In this document: piece by piece, positions 1 to 6,113 of the stretch
Numbering within the stretch: position 1 is the stretch's first letter
Layout: the number at the start of each line of letters is the position of its first letter
Source: JAPLVS01 sp043809265
GTDB taxonomy: Archaea > Iainarchaeota > Iainarchaeia > Iainarchaeales > DTGL01
Direction of reading: 5' to 3'
Length of the DNA stretch: 8,287 nt
Assembly (NCBI GenBank): GCA_043809265.1
Contig: JAZDDY010000077.1
Location: forward strand, 1-8,287
Position numbers and translations under genes: made by a program
The notes under the pieces: model-generated
Told to the model about the DNA's origin: nothing
The model's input: only the letters and a program-made list of their open reading frames with translations
The model's database searches: none

Positions 1-1302
1 CGCCCGCCCGAAGAAAAATGCGCAGGCGCCGAAATAGAGAATGCGGATTCCCATTACCGCATCATGAGCGAATACGATGTTACAAACCAGAGCTTTTCCC
101 AGGGCACAGTACAGGACTTCATCAACTTATTCCAGGACAAATACCTCACCCTGCGAAAAATGGTCCAATTGCACCATTCGCTTTCCCCTCGGCCGATAAG
201 CAGGCTGAAGGCAATGCCGAAAAAAGAGCAGTTCGACTTGATTGGCATGGTTGCAAGGAAATGGCAGACAAAAAACGGCCACACAGCAATAGAGCTCGAG
301 GACATGGAAAAATCGTGCATTGCCGTGATTTCAAAAAACGAAAGGTCGCTTGAGCCGGCGAGGGAAAAGCTCATGCTTGACGATGTCATAGGCGTGAGGG
401 TGGAAAAAATAAGCGACGAGATGGTCATAGTCAAGGAATTGTTCTGGGCCGACATGCCTTTGCGGAAAATGAAGAGAAGCAAGCGCGATGTAAGGGTCGC
501 AGGCATTTCGGACCTGCACGTCGGGAGCAGGCTTTTTTTGGAAACCCCGTTCCATAAATTCATCGAATGGATCAACGGGGAAATAGGCGACGAAAAGGAA
601 AAACAGGAAGTCAAGAAAATAAAGTACCTGATGGTCACAGGCGACAACGTGGACGGCATCGGCATTTACCCGAACCAGTTCGCAGAACTCAGCATAAAAA
701 ACATCTTCGAGCAATACGCTAAATTCTCAGACCTTATACTCCAGATACCGAAAGACATCCAAATATTCATCATCCCTGGCCAGCACGATGCCGTGAGATG
801 GGCCGACCCGCAGCCCGCAATCCCTGAAAGGGTTGTGCCCAAGCTTTATGAGGCCGAAAACGTGCATTTGATGGGCTCGCCGAGCTGGGTTGAAATCGAG
901 GGATTCAAAACACTGCTTTACCATGGTTCAGGCCTCCACACGCTTTTCTCGAATGTTTCAGGCCTCTCTTACCTTCAGCCGCAGTACGCTATAGTGGAGC
1001 TGCTCAAGAAAAGGGACCTGATGCCTGCGTACGGCATAGGCCACACTTATGTGCCTGAAAAAAAAGACTACATGCTCATAAGGGAAGAGCCTGACCTTGT
1101 GTTCATAGGGGATTTGCACCATTCAGGCTACACCTGCTACCGCGGCACAATGATAATAGACGGAAGCACCTGGCAGGGCCGCACAGATTACCAGGTGAAA
1201 TTAGGCCATATTCCAACCCCTGGAATTGTGCCGGTGATAAACCTGAAGACAGGGAACATCATCGAAAAGCAGTTCATTGAAAGCGTTCCGGAAAAAGAAT
1301 GA
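1..1302 (+). CDS. polB: DNA polymerase D small subunit DP1 (3' part; 5' end outside window)
   Basis: This is the exonuclease subunit of the archaeal heterodimeric replicative polymerase PolD; it pairs with DP2 and supplies 3'-5' proofreading. The frame is open from base 1, and the first ATG (64) falls inside a conserved stretch (SEYDVTNQSFSQGTVQDF), so the gene starts left of the window. Numbering from that ATG, an OB-fold region covers about residues 85-130 and a calcineurin-like phosphoesterase domain about 145-400. Visible metal-site motifs are SDLHVGS (D150, H152), TGDNVDG (D194, N195), PGQHDAVR (H241, D242), YHG (H287) and GDLHH (350-353), followed by GSTWQGRTDYQ. The last motif is normally GHxH, so one ligand position is changed to Asp. 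The stop overlaps the DP2 start by four bases (ATGA), which implies translational coupling. Family assignment is very secure; proofreading activity is less certain. Confidence 0.95.
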   Translation, partial: RPPEEKCAGAEIENADSHYRIMSEYDVTNQSFSQGTVQDFINLFQDKYLTLRKMVQLHHSLSPRPISRLKAMPKKEQFDLIGMVARKWQTKNGHTAIELEDMEKSCIAVISKNERSLEPAREKLMLDDVIGVRVEKISDEMVIVKELFWADMPLRKMKRSKRDVRVAGISDLHVGSRLFLETPFHKFIEWINGEIGDEKEKQEVKKIKYLMVTGDNVDGIGIYPNQFAELSIKNIFEQYAKFSDLILQIPKDIQIFIIPGQHDAVRWADPQPAIPERVVPKLYEAENVHLMGSPSWVEIEGFKTLLYHGSGLHTLFSNVSGLSYLQPQYAIVELLKKRDLMPAYGIGHTYVPEKKDYMLIREEPDLVFIGDLHHSGYTCYRGTMIIDGSTWQGRTDYQVKLGHIPTPGIVPVINLKTGNIIEKQFIESVPEKE

Positions 1303-4300
1303 GACGGGTTTTGATGAAAAAAATTGCAGCATCCCCGGAAGTGCAAAAATACTTTTCGGGCCTCGAAAAAAAGGTTTCGGAACAGGTGAAGATTGCCTCG
1401 CAGGCAAGGGGAAAAGGCCTCGACATATGCACTTCAATCGAAACAGTGCCTGTGGCAGACCTGGCCGACAGGGCGGAAACAATCATAGGGCCGCCCGGAA
1501 TTGCAGAGAGATACCGCGAACTTATAGGGAAAGCCGAAGGCGACAACAAGAGAATCAAGGTCATTTTCACGCTTTTCGAGGAAATCATCGCGCAAAAATG
1601 GTGCTCAATCCCAGACGATTCGAAAAGGATAGAGCAGGCGATCAAGACAGCGCTTGTGCTGAACACCGAGGGCGTTGTCGTGGCGCCGATTGACGGAGTG
1701 CCGAAAGTGATTATTTCAAAAAACCCTGACGGCAGCCAGTACGTCGACATTTATTATGCAGGCCCGATAAGGGCAGCAGGCGGAACCTCACAGGTTTTGC
1801 CGCTCATCCTCGGCGATTATGCAAGGAAACTCATGGGCCTGGACCGTTATCGACCCACAAAAGACGAAGTGGAAAGGTATGTAGAGGAAACGCAAATATA
1901 CGAAGGGATTGTGAGCAGGCAGTACAGGATAACCGAGGACGAAGTGAGAAAAATAGTCGAAGGCTGCCCTGTATGCATAAACGGCGAACCCACCGAGGAC
2001 AGGGAGGTGTCGGTGCACAGGGATTTGGACAGAATCCCCACCAACAAGGTGCGCGGCGGAATGTGCCTTGTGATAAGCGAAGGCATTGCGCTTAAGGCAA
2101 GAAAAATCCTGAAATTTTCGCAGATGCTCGGCCTGGACTGGTCATGGTTGGAACAGATAATAAAGCACGGCAAGGACAAAGGCGAAAGCCTTGAGCCAAA
2201 AGACAAATACTTGGAGGGTACGGCTGCCGGAAGGCCTATTTTTGCCTATCCGTCGCGCTTCGGCGGATTCAGGCTGAGGTATGCAAGGACAAGGGCTATG
2301 GGAATAATGTGCAAAGCCATACATCCAGCAACAATGAAGGTGCTCGATGATTTTGTCGCAATCGGCACCCAGATAAAAGTGGAGCGGCCAGGAAAGGCAG
2401 GCGGAATAAGCGCATGCGATTCGATCGAAGGCCCCATAGTGCTGCTCAAGGACGGCGAAGTGAAACAATTGCATTCGGCAACCGAAGCCGAGCAGATACT
2501 CCCGAGGCTTGACAAAATATTATTCCTGGGAGACCTTGCAGTGGCATATGGGGATTTTAAGTACAGCGCGCACAAGCTCATGCCCGCAGGCTATAACGAG
2601 GAATGGTGGGCGCTGGAATTAAAGGAGGCGTCAAAAGGCAAAAAAATTGCAGGAATCGATTTGGAGAATGCGGCAAAAAATCCGGGATCTGTGAACTGCA
2701 GTGAAGCGCTTGAAATCTCAAGGGAATTAAACATTCCCCTGCACCCGGCATTCACGCAATATTATTCCACGCTTTCCCAGGAAGAGGCGATTTTCCTAAT
2801 TAAAGAATGCGCCGAAGCCGAAAAAACAGGCGAGAGCGGAAAAATAACGGAAGCATTCCTTGAAATGGACCCTAAAACAAAATCCCTGCTTGAAAAAATC
2901 GGGCTGGAACACACGGCGCAGGGCAAAAAAATAAGGGTCGATGGAAAGCACGCCGAGGCGTTCCTTGCTGTTTTCGGCGTGCTTAATGGAAAGAAACCGG
3001 CACTCGAGGGCGAGAATGCCATTGCAATACTGAGAAAAGCGAGCGGGCTGAGGCTCAGGGACAAGGGCGGCTCTTTCATCGGGGTGAGAATGGGAAGGCC
3101 TGAAGCGTCAACGCCGAGGAAAATGAAAGGCAATCCCCACCTGCTTTTCCCGATAGGCAACTACGGCGGCAGCACAAGGAGCCTCAACAAGGCGATGGCG
3201 CTCTCAGAGCAGGGCGACGGGATAGAAATAGAGGTGAGCACTTTCAAGTGCAGGAAATGCAATTCTATTGTGCCGTTCGCACGCTGCCCTGAATGCGGCG
3301 GGCGCACTGAAAAAGTGAATGCCTGCTCGAAATGCGGCACAATGCTCAAAACAGAAAAATGCCCGAAATGCGGCTCTCCTGCAAAAGCCTTCAGCAAAAG
3401 GAAAGAAAAAATCGAAGTGCTTGTGAAAAACGAAGCCGGCAGGATGGGCATAAAAATTCCAGAGCTCGTGAAAGGCGTAAGGGGCATGATAAACGCGGAA
3501 AAAATAGCCGAACCCATCGGGAAAGGATTGCTCAGGGCAAGGCAGGACCTGCATATTTTCAGGGACGGCACGATAAGATATGAGCTCATAAACAACCCGC
3601 TCACCCACTTCAAGCCTGCGGAAATCGACACAGGCATCGAAAAACTGAAGGAATTGGGATACGAAAAGGACATTTACGGAAAGCCGCTCACAGAAAAAAC
3701 ACAGGTGCTCGAACTGCTCCCCCAGGACCTGATATTGCACGACGAAACAGGCGAATTTTTCGTTAAAGTGAGCAGGTTCCTGGACGAAGAGCTTGAAAAA
3801 TTTTACGGGATGGAAAGGCACTTCAACGCGAAAACAAGGCATGACCTGGTCGGAGAGCTTGCGCTCGGCCTTGCACCGCACACTTCCGCGGCAATAATCG
3901 GCCGCATACTCGGATTCACAAAGGCACGCGCATGCTTCGCCCACCCATATTTCCACCAGACCAAGAGAAGGAATGCGGACGGCGACCAGGATTCGGTCAT
4001 GCTGCTTTTGGACGGCCTGTTGAATTTTTCGCAGAGCTATCTGCCCTCATCGCGCGGCGGCAGGATGGATGCGCCGCTCGTATTCACAGTATCGCTTATA
4101 CCTGAGGAAATCGACACCGAAGTGTACGAAATGGAAACCTGCAGCGAATACCCCCTAGACTTATACATAAAAGCGCTTGAGTTTGCACCCCCGGAAATAA
4201 AGGGCATCGAGACAGTCCAAGACAGGCTCGGGAAAGAAGGCCAGTATTCGGGCTTCGGCTTCACCCATAAAACAACGGATTTTGCGGACGGCCCCTCGAT

Positions 4301-4724
4301 GTCAAAATACGTGCAATTGCAGTCGATGGAGGACAAAATCAACGCGCAGGCAAAGCTCCAAAGCCGGATTGTGGCAGTGGACCTCAAGGACTCGCTCGAA
4401 AGGCTCATCGTGAGCCATTTCATGCCCGATATAATAGGAAACACGCGCGCTTTCGGGAGGCAGGAATTCAGGTGCACGAACTGCAACGCAAAATACAGGC
4501 GCATCCCGCTGAGCGGGAAATGCTCGAAATGCGAAAAAGGAAACCTCATACTCACGATTGCGCCTGGCAGCGTGACCAAATACCTGGACATCGTAAAAAG
4601 AATGGTGAAAACATACGAGTTGAGCGACTACCTGAACCAGAGAATCGCGCTTATCGAGGAAGAAATAAAATCCGTGCTCAAGGACGACAGCGTTTCACAA
4701 AAATCACTGGGCGATTATGTCTGA
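1299..4724 (+). CDS. polC: DNA polymerase D large (catalytic) subunit DP2
   Basis: Polymerase subunit of PolD, which extends DNA at the archaeal fork with DP1 and the PCNA clamp. It has 1141 residues from ATG 1299, or 1136 from ATG 1314; 1299 is preferred because it makes an ATGA overlap with DP1, but either is possible. Normal length, and no intein, although inteins are frequent in this family. Motifs in order: YYAGPIRAAGGT (about 152-163); four CxxC pairs forming zinc knuckles (C651/654, 663/666, 676/679, 688/691); a VKGVRGMINAEKI segment typical of DP2; LVGELALGLAPHTSAAIIGR leading to KRRNADGDQDS, with catalytic aspartates D894 and D896; LNFSQSYLPSSRGGRMDAPLV; a C-terminal zinc site (C1059/1062, C1075/1078); and a PIP-like end QKSLGDYV (1134-1141). 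The common catalytic loop is NCDGDED, so C-to-A and E-to-Q changes sit beside the active aspartates. The gene converges on a - strand gene 21 bases downstream. Confidence 0.96.
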   Translation: MRRVLMKKIAASPEVQKYFSGLEKKVSEQVKIASQARGKGLDICTSIETVPVADLADRAETIIGPPGIAERYRELIGKAEGDNKRIKVIFTLFEEIIAQKWCSIPDDSKRIEQAIKTALVLNTEGVVVAPIDGVPKVIISKNPDGSQYVDIYYAGPIRAAGGTSQVLPLILGDYARKLMGLDRYRPTKDEVERYVEETQIYEGIVSRQYRITEDEVRKIVEGCPVCINGEPTEDREVSVHRDLDRIPTNKVRGGMCLVISEGIALKARKILKFSQMLGLDWSWLEQIIKHGKDKGESLEPKDKYLEGTAAGRPIFAYPSRFGGFRLRYARTRAMGIMCKAIHPATMKVLDDFVAIGTQIKVERPGKAGGISACDSIEGPIVLLKDGEVKQLHSATEAEQILPRLDKILFLGDLAVAYGDFKYSAHKLMPAGYNEEWWALELKEASKGKKIAGIDLENAAKNPGSVNCSEALEISRELNIPLHPAFTQYYSTLSQEEAIFLIKECAEAEKTGESGKITEAFLEMDPKTKSLLEKIGLEHTAQGKKIRVDGKHAEAFLAVFGVLNGKKPALEGENAIAILRKASGLRLRDKGGSFIGVRMGRPEASTPRKMKGNPHLLFPIGNYGGSTRSLNKAMALSEQGDGIEIEVSTFKCRKCNSIVPFARCPECGGRTEKVNACSKCGTMLKTEKCPKCGSPAKAFSKRKEKIEVLVKNEAGRMGIKIPELVKGVRGMINAEKIAEPIGKGLLRARQDLHIFRDGTIRYELINNPLTHFKPAEIDTGIEKLKELGYEKDIYGKPLTEKTQVLELLPQDLILHDETGEFFVKVSRFLDEELEKFYGMERHFNAKTRHDLVGELALGLAPHTSAAIIGRILGFTKARACFAHPYFHQTKRRNADGDQDSVMLLLDGLLNFSQSYLPSSRGGRMDAPLVFTVSLIPEEIDTEVYEMETCSEYPLDLYIKALEFAPPEIKGIETVQDRLGKEGQYSGFGFTHKTTDFADGPSMSKYVQLQSMEDKINAQAKLQSRIVAVDLKDSLERLIVSHFMPDIIGNTRAFGRQEFRCTNCNAKYRRIPLSGKCSKCEKGNLILTIAPGSVTKYLDIVKRMVKTYELSDYLNQRIALIEEEIKSVLKDDSVSQKSLGDYV

Positions 4725-4745
4725 CTGCTGCCGCCTGCCGGATTG

Positions 4746-5519
4746 TCACCTGAATGCCAGGTAAATCAGGATTGCCAGAACCAAAACAGCCACGGCAATC
4801 TGCAAATCCCTGTTTCTCCAGAGAAGCCCGAGGAAATTTTTAAGGCCAAGGGCGCCTGCAATCCGGCAAAAGCCGGAATAACAGGTAGAAGGGACACCTG
4901 CACAATACGAAAGCCAGTTTTTCGGCTTCTTCAAATCCGCAAAGGTTTCTTCCGCAGCTTCGCCCCAGGACTGTTTTTCCGATGGAATTGGGACAAGCTC
5001 CTTCAGTTCGCCTGTCGAGGCGTTCACCCCGACATCGAAAACATTTTTGCCGGCTTCGACCCTGAAATGCCAGCGCGGAAGGAAACAAAGTGAAAAATCA
5101 AGGATGTCTATCGAAGGCAACGGCACCTTTTTTTCCTTCGACAAAAGAATCCTCACGATTTTTTTCGCATCGTTCCTTCTCAAGGCCGGCCGCCCGACTG
5201 AGAATTCCGCATCCGGCTCGAACTCGTTCTCAAGGCCGGCTGCAGAAAGCGCCAGCACAGGCGCGCCCAAAAGAATCTCTTTCTTTGAAGGGTCGAAAAG
5301 CCCTTTCTCGGAACTGAAGCCCTGCACGATTTTTTTTCCCTCGCCGCCGGCCTCGTCTACAATGCAGTATTCAAAAAAATAGCGCGGGCGGAAAAAGAGG
5401 GAACAGGCCCTTATTTCAAAATCCTTGAATCCGCGCTCTTTGAGCCTTTTTTCCAGAAGGCGCGTGGCCTCGCTTTTGCCGAACCTTATCGAAAAAAAAC
5501 TGCTTGCAAGCTTTGGCAT
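4746..5519 (-). CDS. Tail-anchored membrane protein with two PepSY-like repeats, function unknown
   Basis: I do not recognise a named family. The 257-residue protein has no signal peptide. Two similar segments are visible. Residues about 17-76 have a basic helix, then SLFFRPRYFFEY, then a strand and GFSSEKG. Residues about 117-175 have a basic helix, then SLCFLPRWHFRV, then a strand and GVNASTG. The order helix, strand, strand with a closing turn ending in Gly resembles PepSY-type domains; this is inference from pattern only. A single strongly hydrophobic segment (about 239-256, IAVAVLVLAILIYLAF) ends one residue before the C-terminus, predicting a tail-anchored protein with its body in the cytoplasm. 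Just before it is a stretch with C206, C213 and C218. The start is the ATG at 5519-5517, with only a weak GAAGG upstream. It follows sepF on the same strand after 42 bases that hold a hairpin and T-run, so co-transcription is uncertain. Confidence 0.8.
   Translation of the reverse strand: MPKLASSFFSIRFGKSEATRLLEKRLKERGFKDFEIRACSLFFRPRYFFEYCIVDEAGGEGKKIVQGFSSEKGLFDPSKKEILLGAPVLALSAAGLENEFEPDAEFSVGRPALRRNDAKKIVRILLSKEKKVPLPSIDILDFSLCFLPRWHFRVEAGKNVFDVGVNASTGELKELVPIPSEKQSWGEAAEETFADLKKPKNWLSYCAGVPSTCYSGFCRIAGALGLKNFLGLLWRNRDLQIAVAVLVLAILIYLAFR
5177..5240. repeat. 14-base direct repeat inside the tail-anchored protein gene
   Basis: The sequence TTCTCAAGGCCGGC occurs at 5177-5190 and again, identically, at 5227-5240, 50 bases apart. 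On the coding (-) strand the two copies are read in different frames (giving PALRR and AGLEN), so the repeat does not reflect a protein-level duplication. No function is assigned; chance is possible. Confidence 0.5.
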
Positions 5520-5530
5520 TTAGCGGCCTT

Positions 5531-5562
5531 CAAAAAAATAAAAGGAAAGGAGTTTCTCCTTT
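5531..5562 (-). terminator. Hairpin plus T-run after sepF, terminator-like
   Basis: AAAGGAG (5546-5552) and CTCCTTT (5556-5562) form a perfect 7-base-pair stem with a 3-base loop. On the - strand the stem begins at the last base of the sepF stop codon and is followed by CCTTTTATTTTTTTG. Oligo-T runs are the main archaeal termination signal, so full or partial termination between sepF and the downstream gene is likely. An alternative is an RNA-processing or attenuation structure within an operon. Confidence 0.5.
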
Positions 5563-5858
5563 CACTCTTTTTTCTTGACGATTTTTACCCTGCTCGGCGT
5601 TATGATAACGCGGTCTGTGGAAATCCTTGCGATGTCGCCGTCGATCTCCGCTATCTGGCCCTTGAGGCCTGTTATGAGCTCTTTCAGCTTTATCGCGTTC
5701 CTCTTTGCAAGGCCCTCAATGTTCAGCAGGACAATATTGCCTTCCCTGGCCTCTTTCATGACCGCGGCTATATCCTCCTGCGTGGACAGAGTCATTGGCT
5801 TGACAAAAGCGTCCGCATCCTCGTACTGCGTTTCCTCTTCGACATCGAGGGTATTCAA
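5562..5858 (-). CDS. sepF: Cell division protein SepF, core domain (start uncertain; in-frame stop upstream)
   Basis: SepF anchors FtsZ to the membrane at the division site in FtsZ-using archaea. The 98 residues from the TTG at 5858 hold the whole conserved core: VKPMTLSTQEDI (19-30), GNIVLLNIEGL (40-50), the long helix, DGDIARIS (73-80) and RVIITPSRVKI (83-93). Archaeal SepF normally begins with a short amphipathic membrane-targeting helix, absent from this ORF. The same frame continues upstream as GIDLEEF, then meets TAA at 5882-5880, and beyond that encodes a plausible targeting peptide (see 5880-5915). TTG 5858 has GAGG five bases upstream and is the best available internal start; ATT 5876 is a poorer alternative. 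The gene is transcribed divergently from cdc6. Identity of the core is secure. Whether the product is truncated, restarted or made by readthrough cannot be settled here. Confidence 0.88.
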   Translation of the reverse strand: MNTLDVEEETQYEDADAFVKPMTLSTQEDIAAVMKEAREGNIVLLNIEGLAKRNAIKLKELITGLKGQIAEIDGDIARISTDRVIITPSRVKIVKKKE

Positions 5859-5863
5859 AAATT

Positions 5864-5867
5864 CCTC
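5864..5867 (-). promoter_or_regulatory. Shine-Dalgarno for the internal sepF TTG start
   Basis: On the - strand GAGG is followed by five bases and then TTG (5858-5856). The same bases encode the conserved Glu-Glu of the SepF linker (DLEEFL), so the match may be fortuitous, but it would allow translation to start or restart downstream of the TAA at 5882-5880. Confidence 0.4.
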
Positions 5868-5879
5868 GAGATCAATTCC

Positions 5880-5915
5880 TTACGATTTCTTAAAAATCTT
5901 GTTAGTAAAAGACAA
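5880..5915 (-). other. sepF: Apparent SepF membrane-targeting peptide cut off by an in-frame TAA
   Basis: Read on the - strand from the TTG at 5915-5913 and in the same frame as the SepF core, this gives MSFTNKIFKKS, then TAA, then GIDLEEFLNTLDVEEE. A short helix with Phe/Ile on one side and Lys on the other, followed by an acidic linker, is how archaeal SepF usually begins. A good Shine-Dalgarno precedes it by four bases and a TATA box lies about 26 bases upstream, so this looks like the true 5' end of sepF interrupted by one stop codon. The stop is TAA, also used at the end of the gene at 7361. Alternatives: a real 11-codon leader peptide, or a base-call or assembly error. Confidence 0.6.
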
Positions 5916-5919
5916 TCAC

Positions 5920-5925
5920 ATCACC
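5920..5925 (-). promoter_or_regulatory. Shine-Dalgarno for the upstream sepF TTG start
   Basis: GGTGAT on the - strand matches the complement of the archaeal 16S rRNA 3' tail (GGAGGTGATC) and lies four bases before TTG 5915-5913. It supports initiation at the targeting-peptide frame rather than only at TTG 5858. Confidence 0.55.
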
Positions 5926-5940
5926 CCATTAAAAAAGACG

Positions 5941-5948
5941 TATTTATA
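5941..5948 (-). promoter_or_regulatory. TATA box, sepF promoter
   Basis: TATAAATA on the - strand is close to the archaeal TATA-box consensus. Its centre is about 29 bases from TTG 5915, predicting a transcript that starts at or just before the Shine-Dalgarno, with a very short leader. Read on the + strand the same bases give TTTATAC, so they could also serve a rightward transcript. Confidence 0.55.
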
Positions 5949-5987
5949 CTATCGAAGCAATTTATTTTAATATTAACGCAGGAAAAT

Positions 5988-6007
5988 GCGCCGGAATGCA
6001 TCGGCGC
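5988..6007. repeat. GC-rich inverted repeat in the sepF-cdc6 gap
   Basis: GCGCCG (5988-5993) and CGGCGC (6002-6007) are exact reverse complements around an 8-base spacer, in an otherwise AT-rich gap. It could be a regulator or initiator binding site, or an RNA hairpin in the cdc6 leader if transcription starts upstream of it. No T-run follows, so a terminator is unlikely. Confidence 0.55.
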
Positions 6008-6073
6008 CAGCCGAGTGCCATTTAAAAACAGACAGAATGCAGGGAAAACGTTAGGAATCCGAACTATTTCTTG

Positions 6074-6081
6074 TTTTATAC
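6074..6081 (+). promoter_or_regulatory. TATA box, cdc6 promoter
   Basis: TTTTATAC lies with its centre about 36 bases before TTG 6114, predicting a start site near 6104 and a leader of roughly 10 bases. Its presence inside the upstream extension of the reading frame favours TTG 6114 over GTG 6015 as the cdc6 start. Confidence 0.45.
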
Positions 6082-6086
6082 CGATT

Positions 6087-6106
6087 GGTGGAAGAACAAT
6101 TGGGGG
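6087..6106 (+). other. Weak ORB-like element at the cdc6 promoter
   Basis: TGGAA (6089-6093) followed seven bases later by TGGGGG (6101-6106) resembles the TGGAAAC plus G-string layout of archaeal origin recognition boxes. It lies between the proposed TATA box and TTG 6114, where bound Orc1/Cdc6 would block its own transcription. It is a single imperfect site, so the call is tentative. Confidence 0.25.
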
Positions 6107-6113
6107 CAAAAAT

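Larger units (their letters stand above)
5916..6113. other. Divergent sepF-cdc6 intergenic region, candidate replication origin
   Basis: This 198-base region separates divergent sepF and cdc6. It has an AT-rich block (about 5931-5976), a GC-rich inverted repeat (5988-6007), related words GCAGGAAAATG (5978-5988) and GCAGGGAAAACG (6039-6050), and TGGAA followed by TGGGGG at 6089-6106. Archaeal origins commonly lie beside orc1/cdc6, with an AT-rich unwinding element and ORB sites containing TGGAAAC-like and G-string parts. The resemblance here is partial and no full ORB dyad is present. The GTG at 6015 would put much of this region inside cdc6, but the protein it adds does not look family-like. 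Confidence 0.35.

Noticed and set aside
54..665. Long - strand frame opposite DP1 (203 codons) and similar antisense frames over DP2 and cdc6
   Set aside because: They are low-complexity Ser/Phe/Leu-rich mirrors of purine-rich coding strands, with no family resemblance, and lie opposite secure genes.
3332..3583. + strand frame inside the DP2 zinc-finger region
   Set aside because: It is an out-of-frame Arg/Lys-rich reading of Cys/Lys codons in DP2.
1299..4724. Intein in DP2
   Set aside because: DP2 often carries inteins, but conserved blocks run on without interruption, including through the catalytic loop, and the length is normal.
4725..4745. Terminator between DP2 and the convergent gene
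   Set aside because: The 21-base gap has no clear stem and no T-run on either strand.
5880..5882. TAA reassigned to an amino acid in this organism
   Set aside because: The gene at 7361 appears to end properly at TAA, as the frame beyond it is only antisense of cdc6, and no other gene in the window has an internal TAA. TGA ends the other five genes. A local cause for the sepF stop is simpler.
5575..5970. + strand frame of 131 codons over sepF
   Set aside because: It is the antisense of the SepF core, whose conserved motifs are unmistakable on the - strand.
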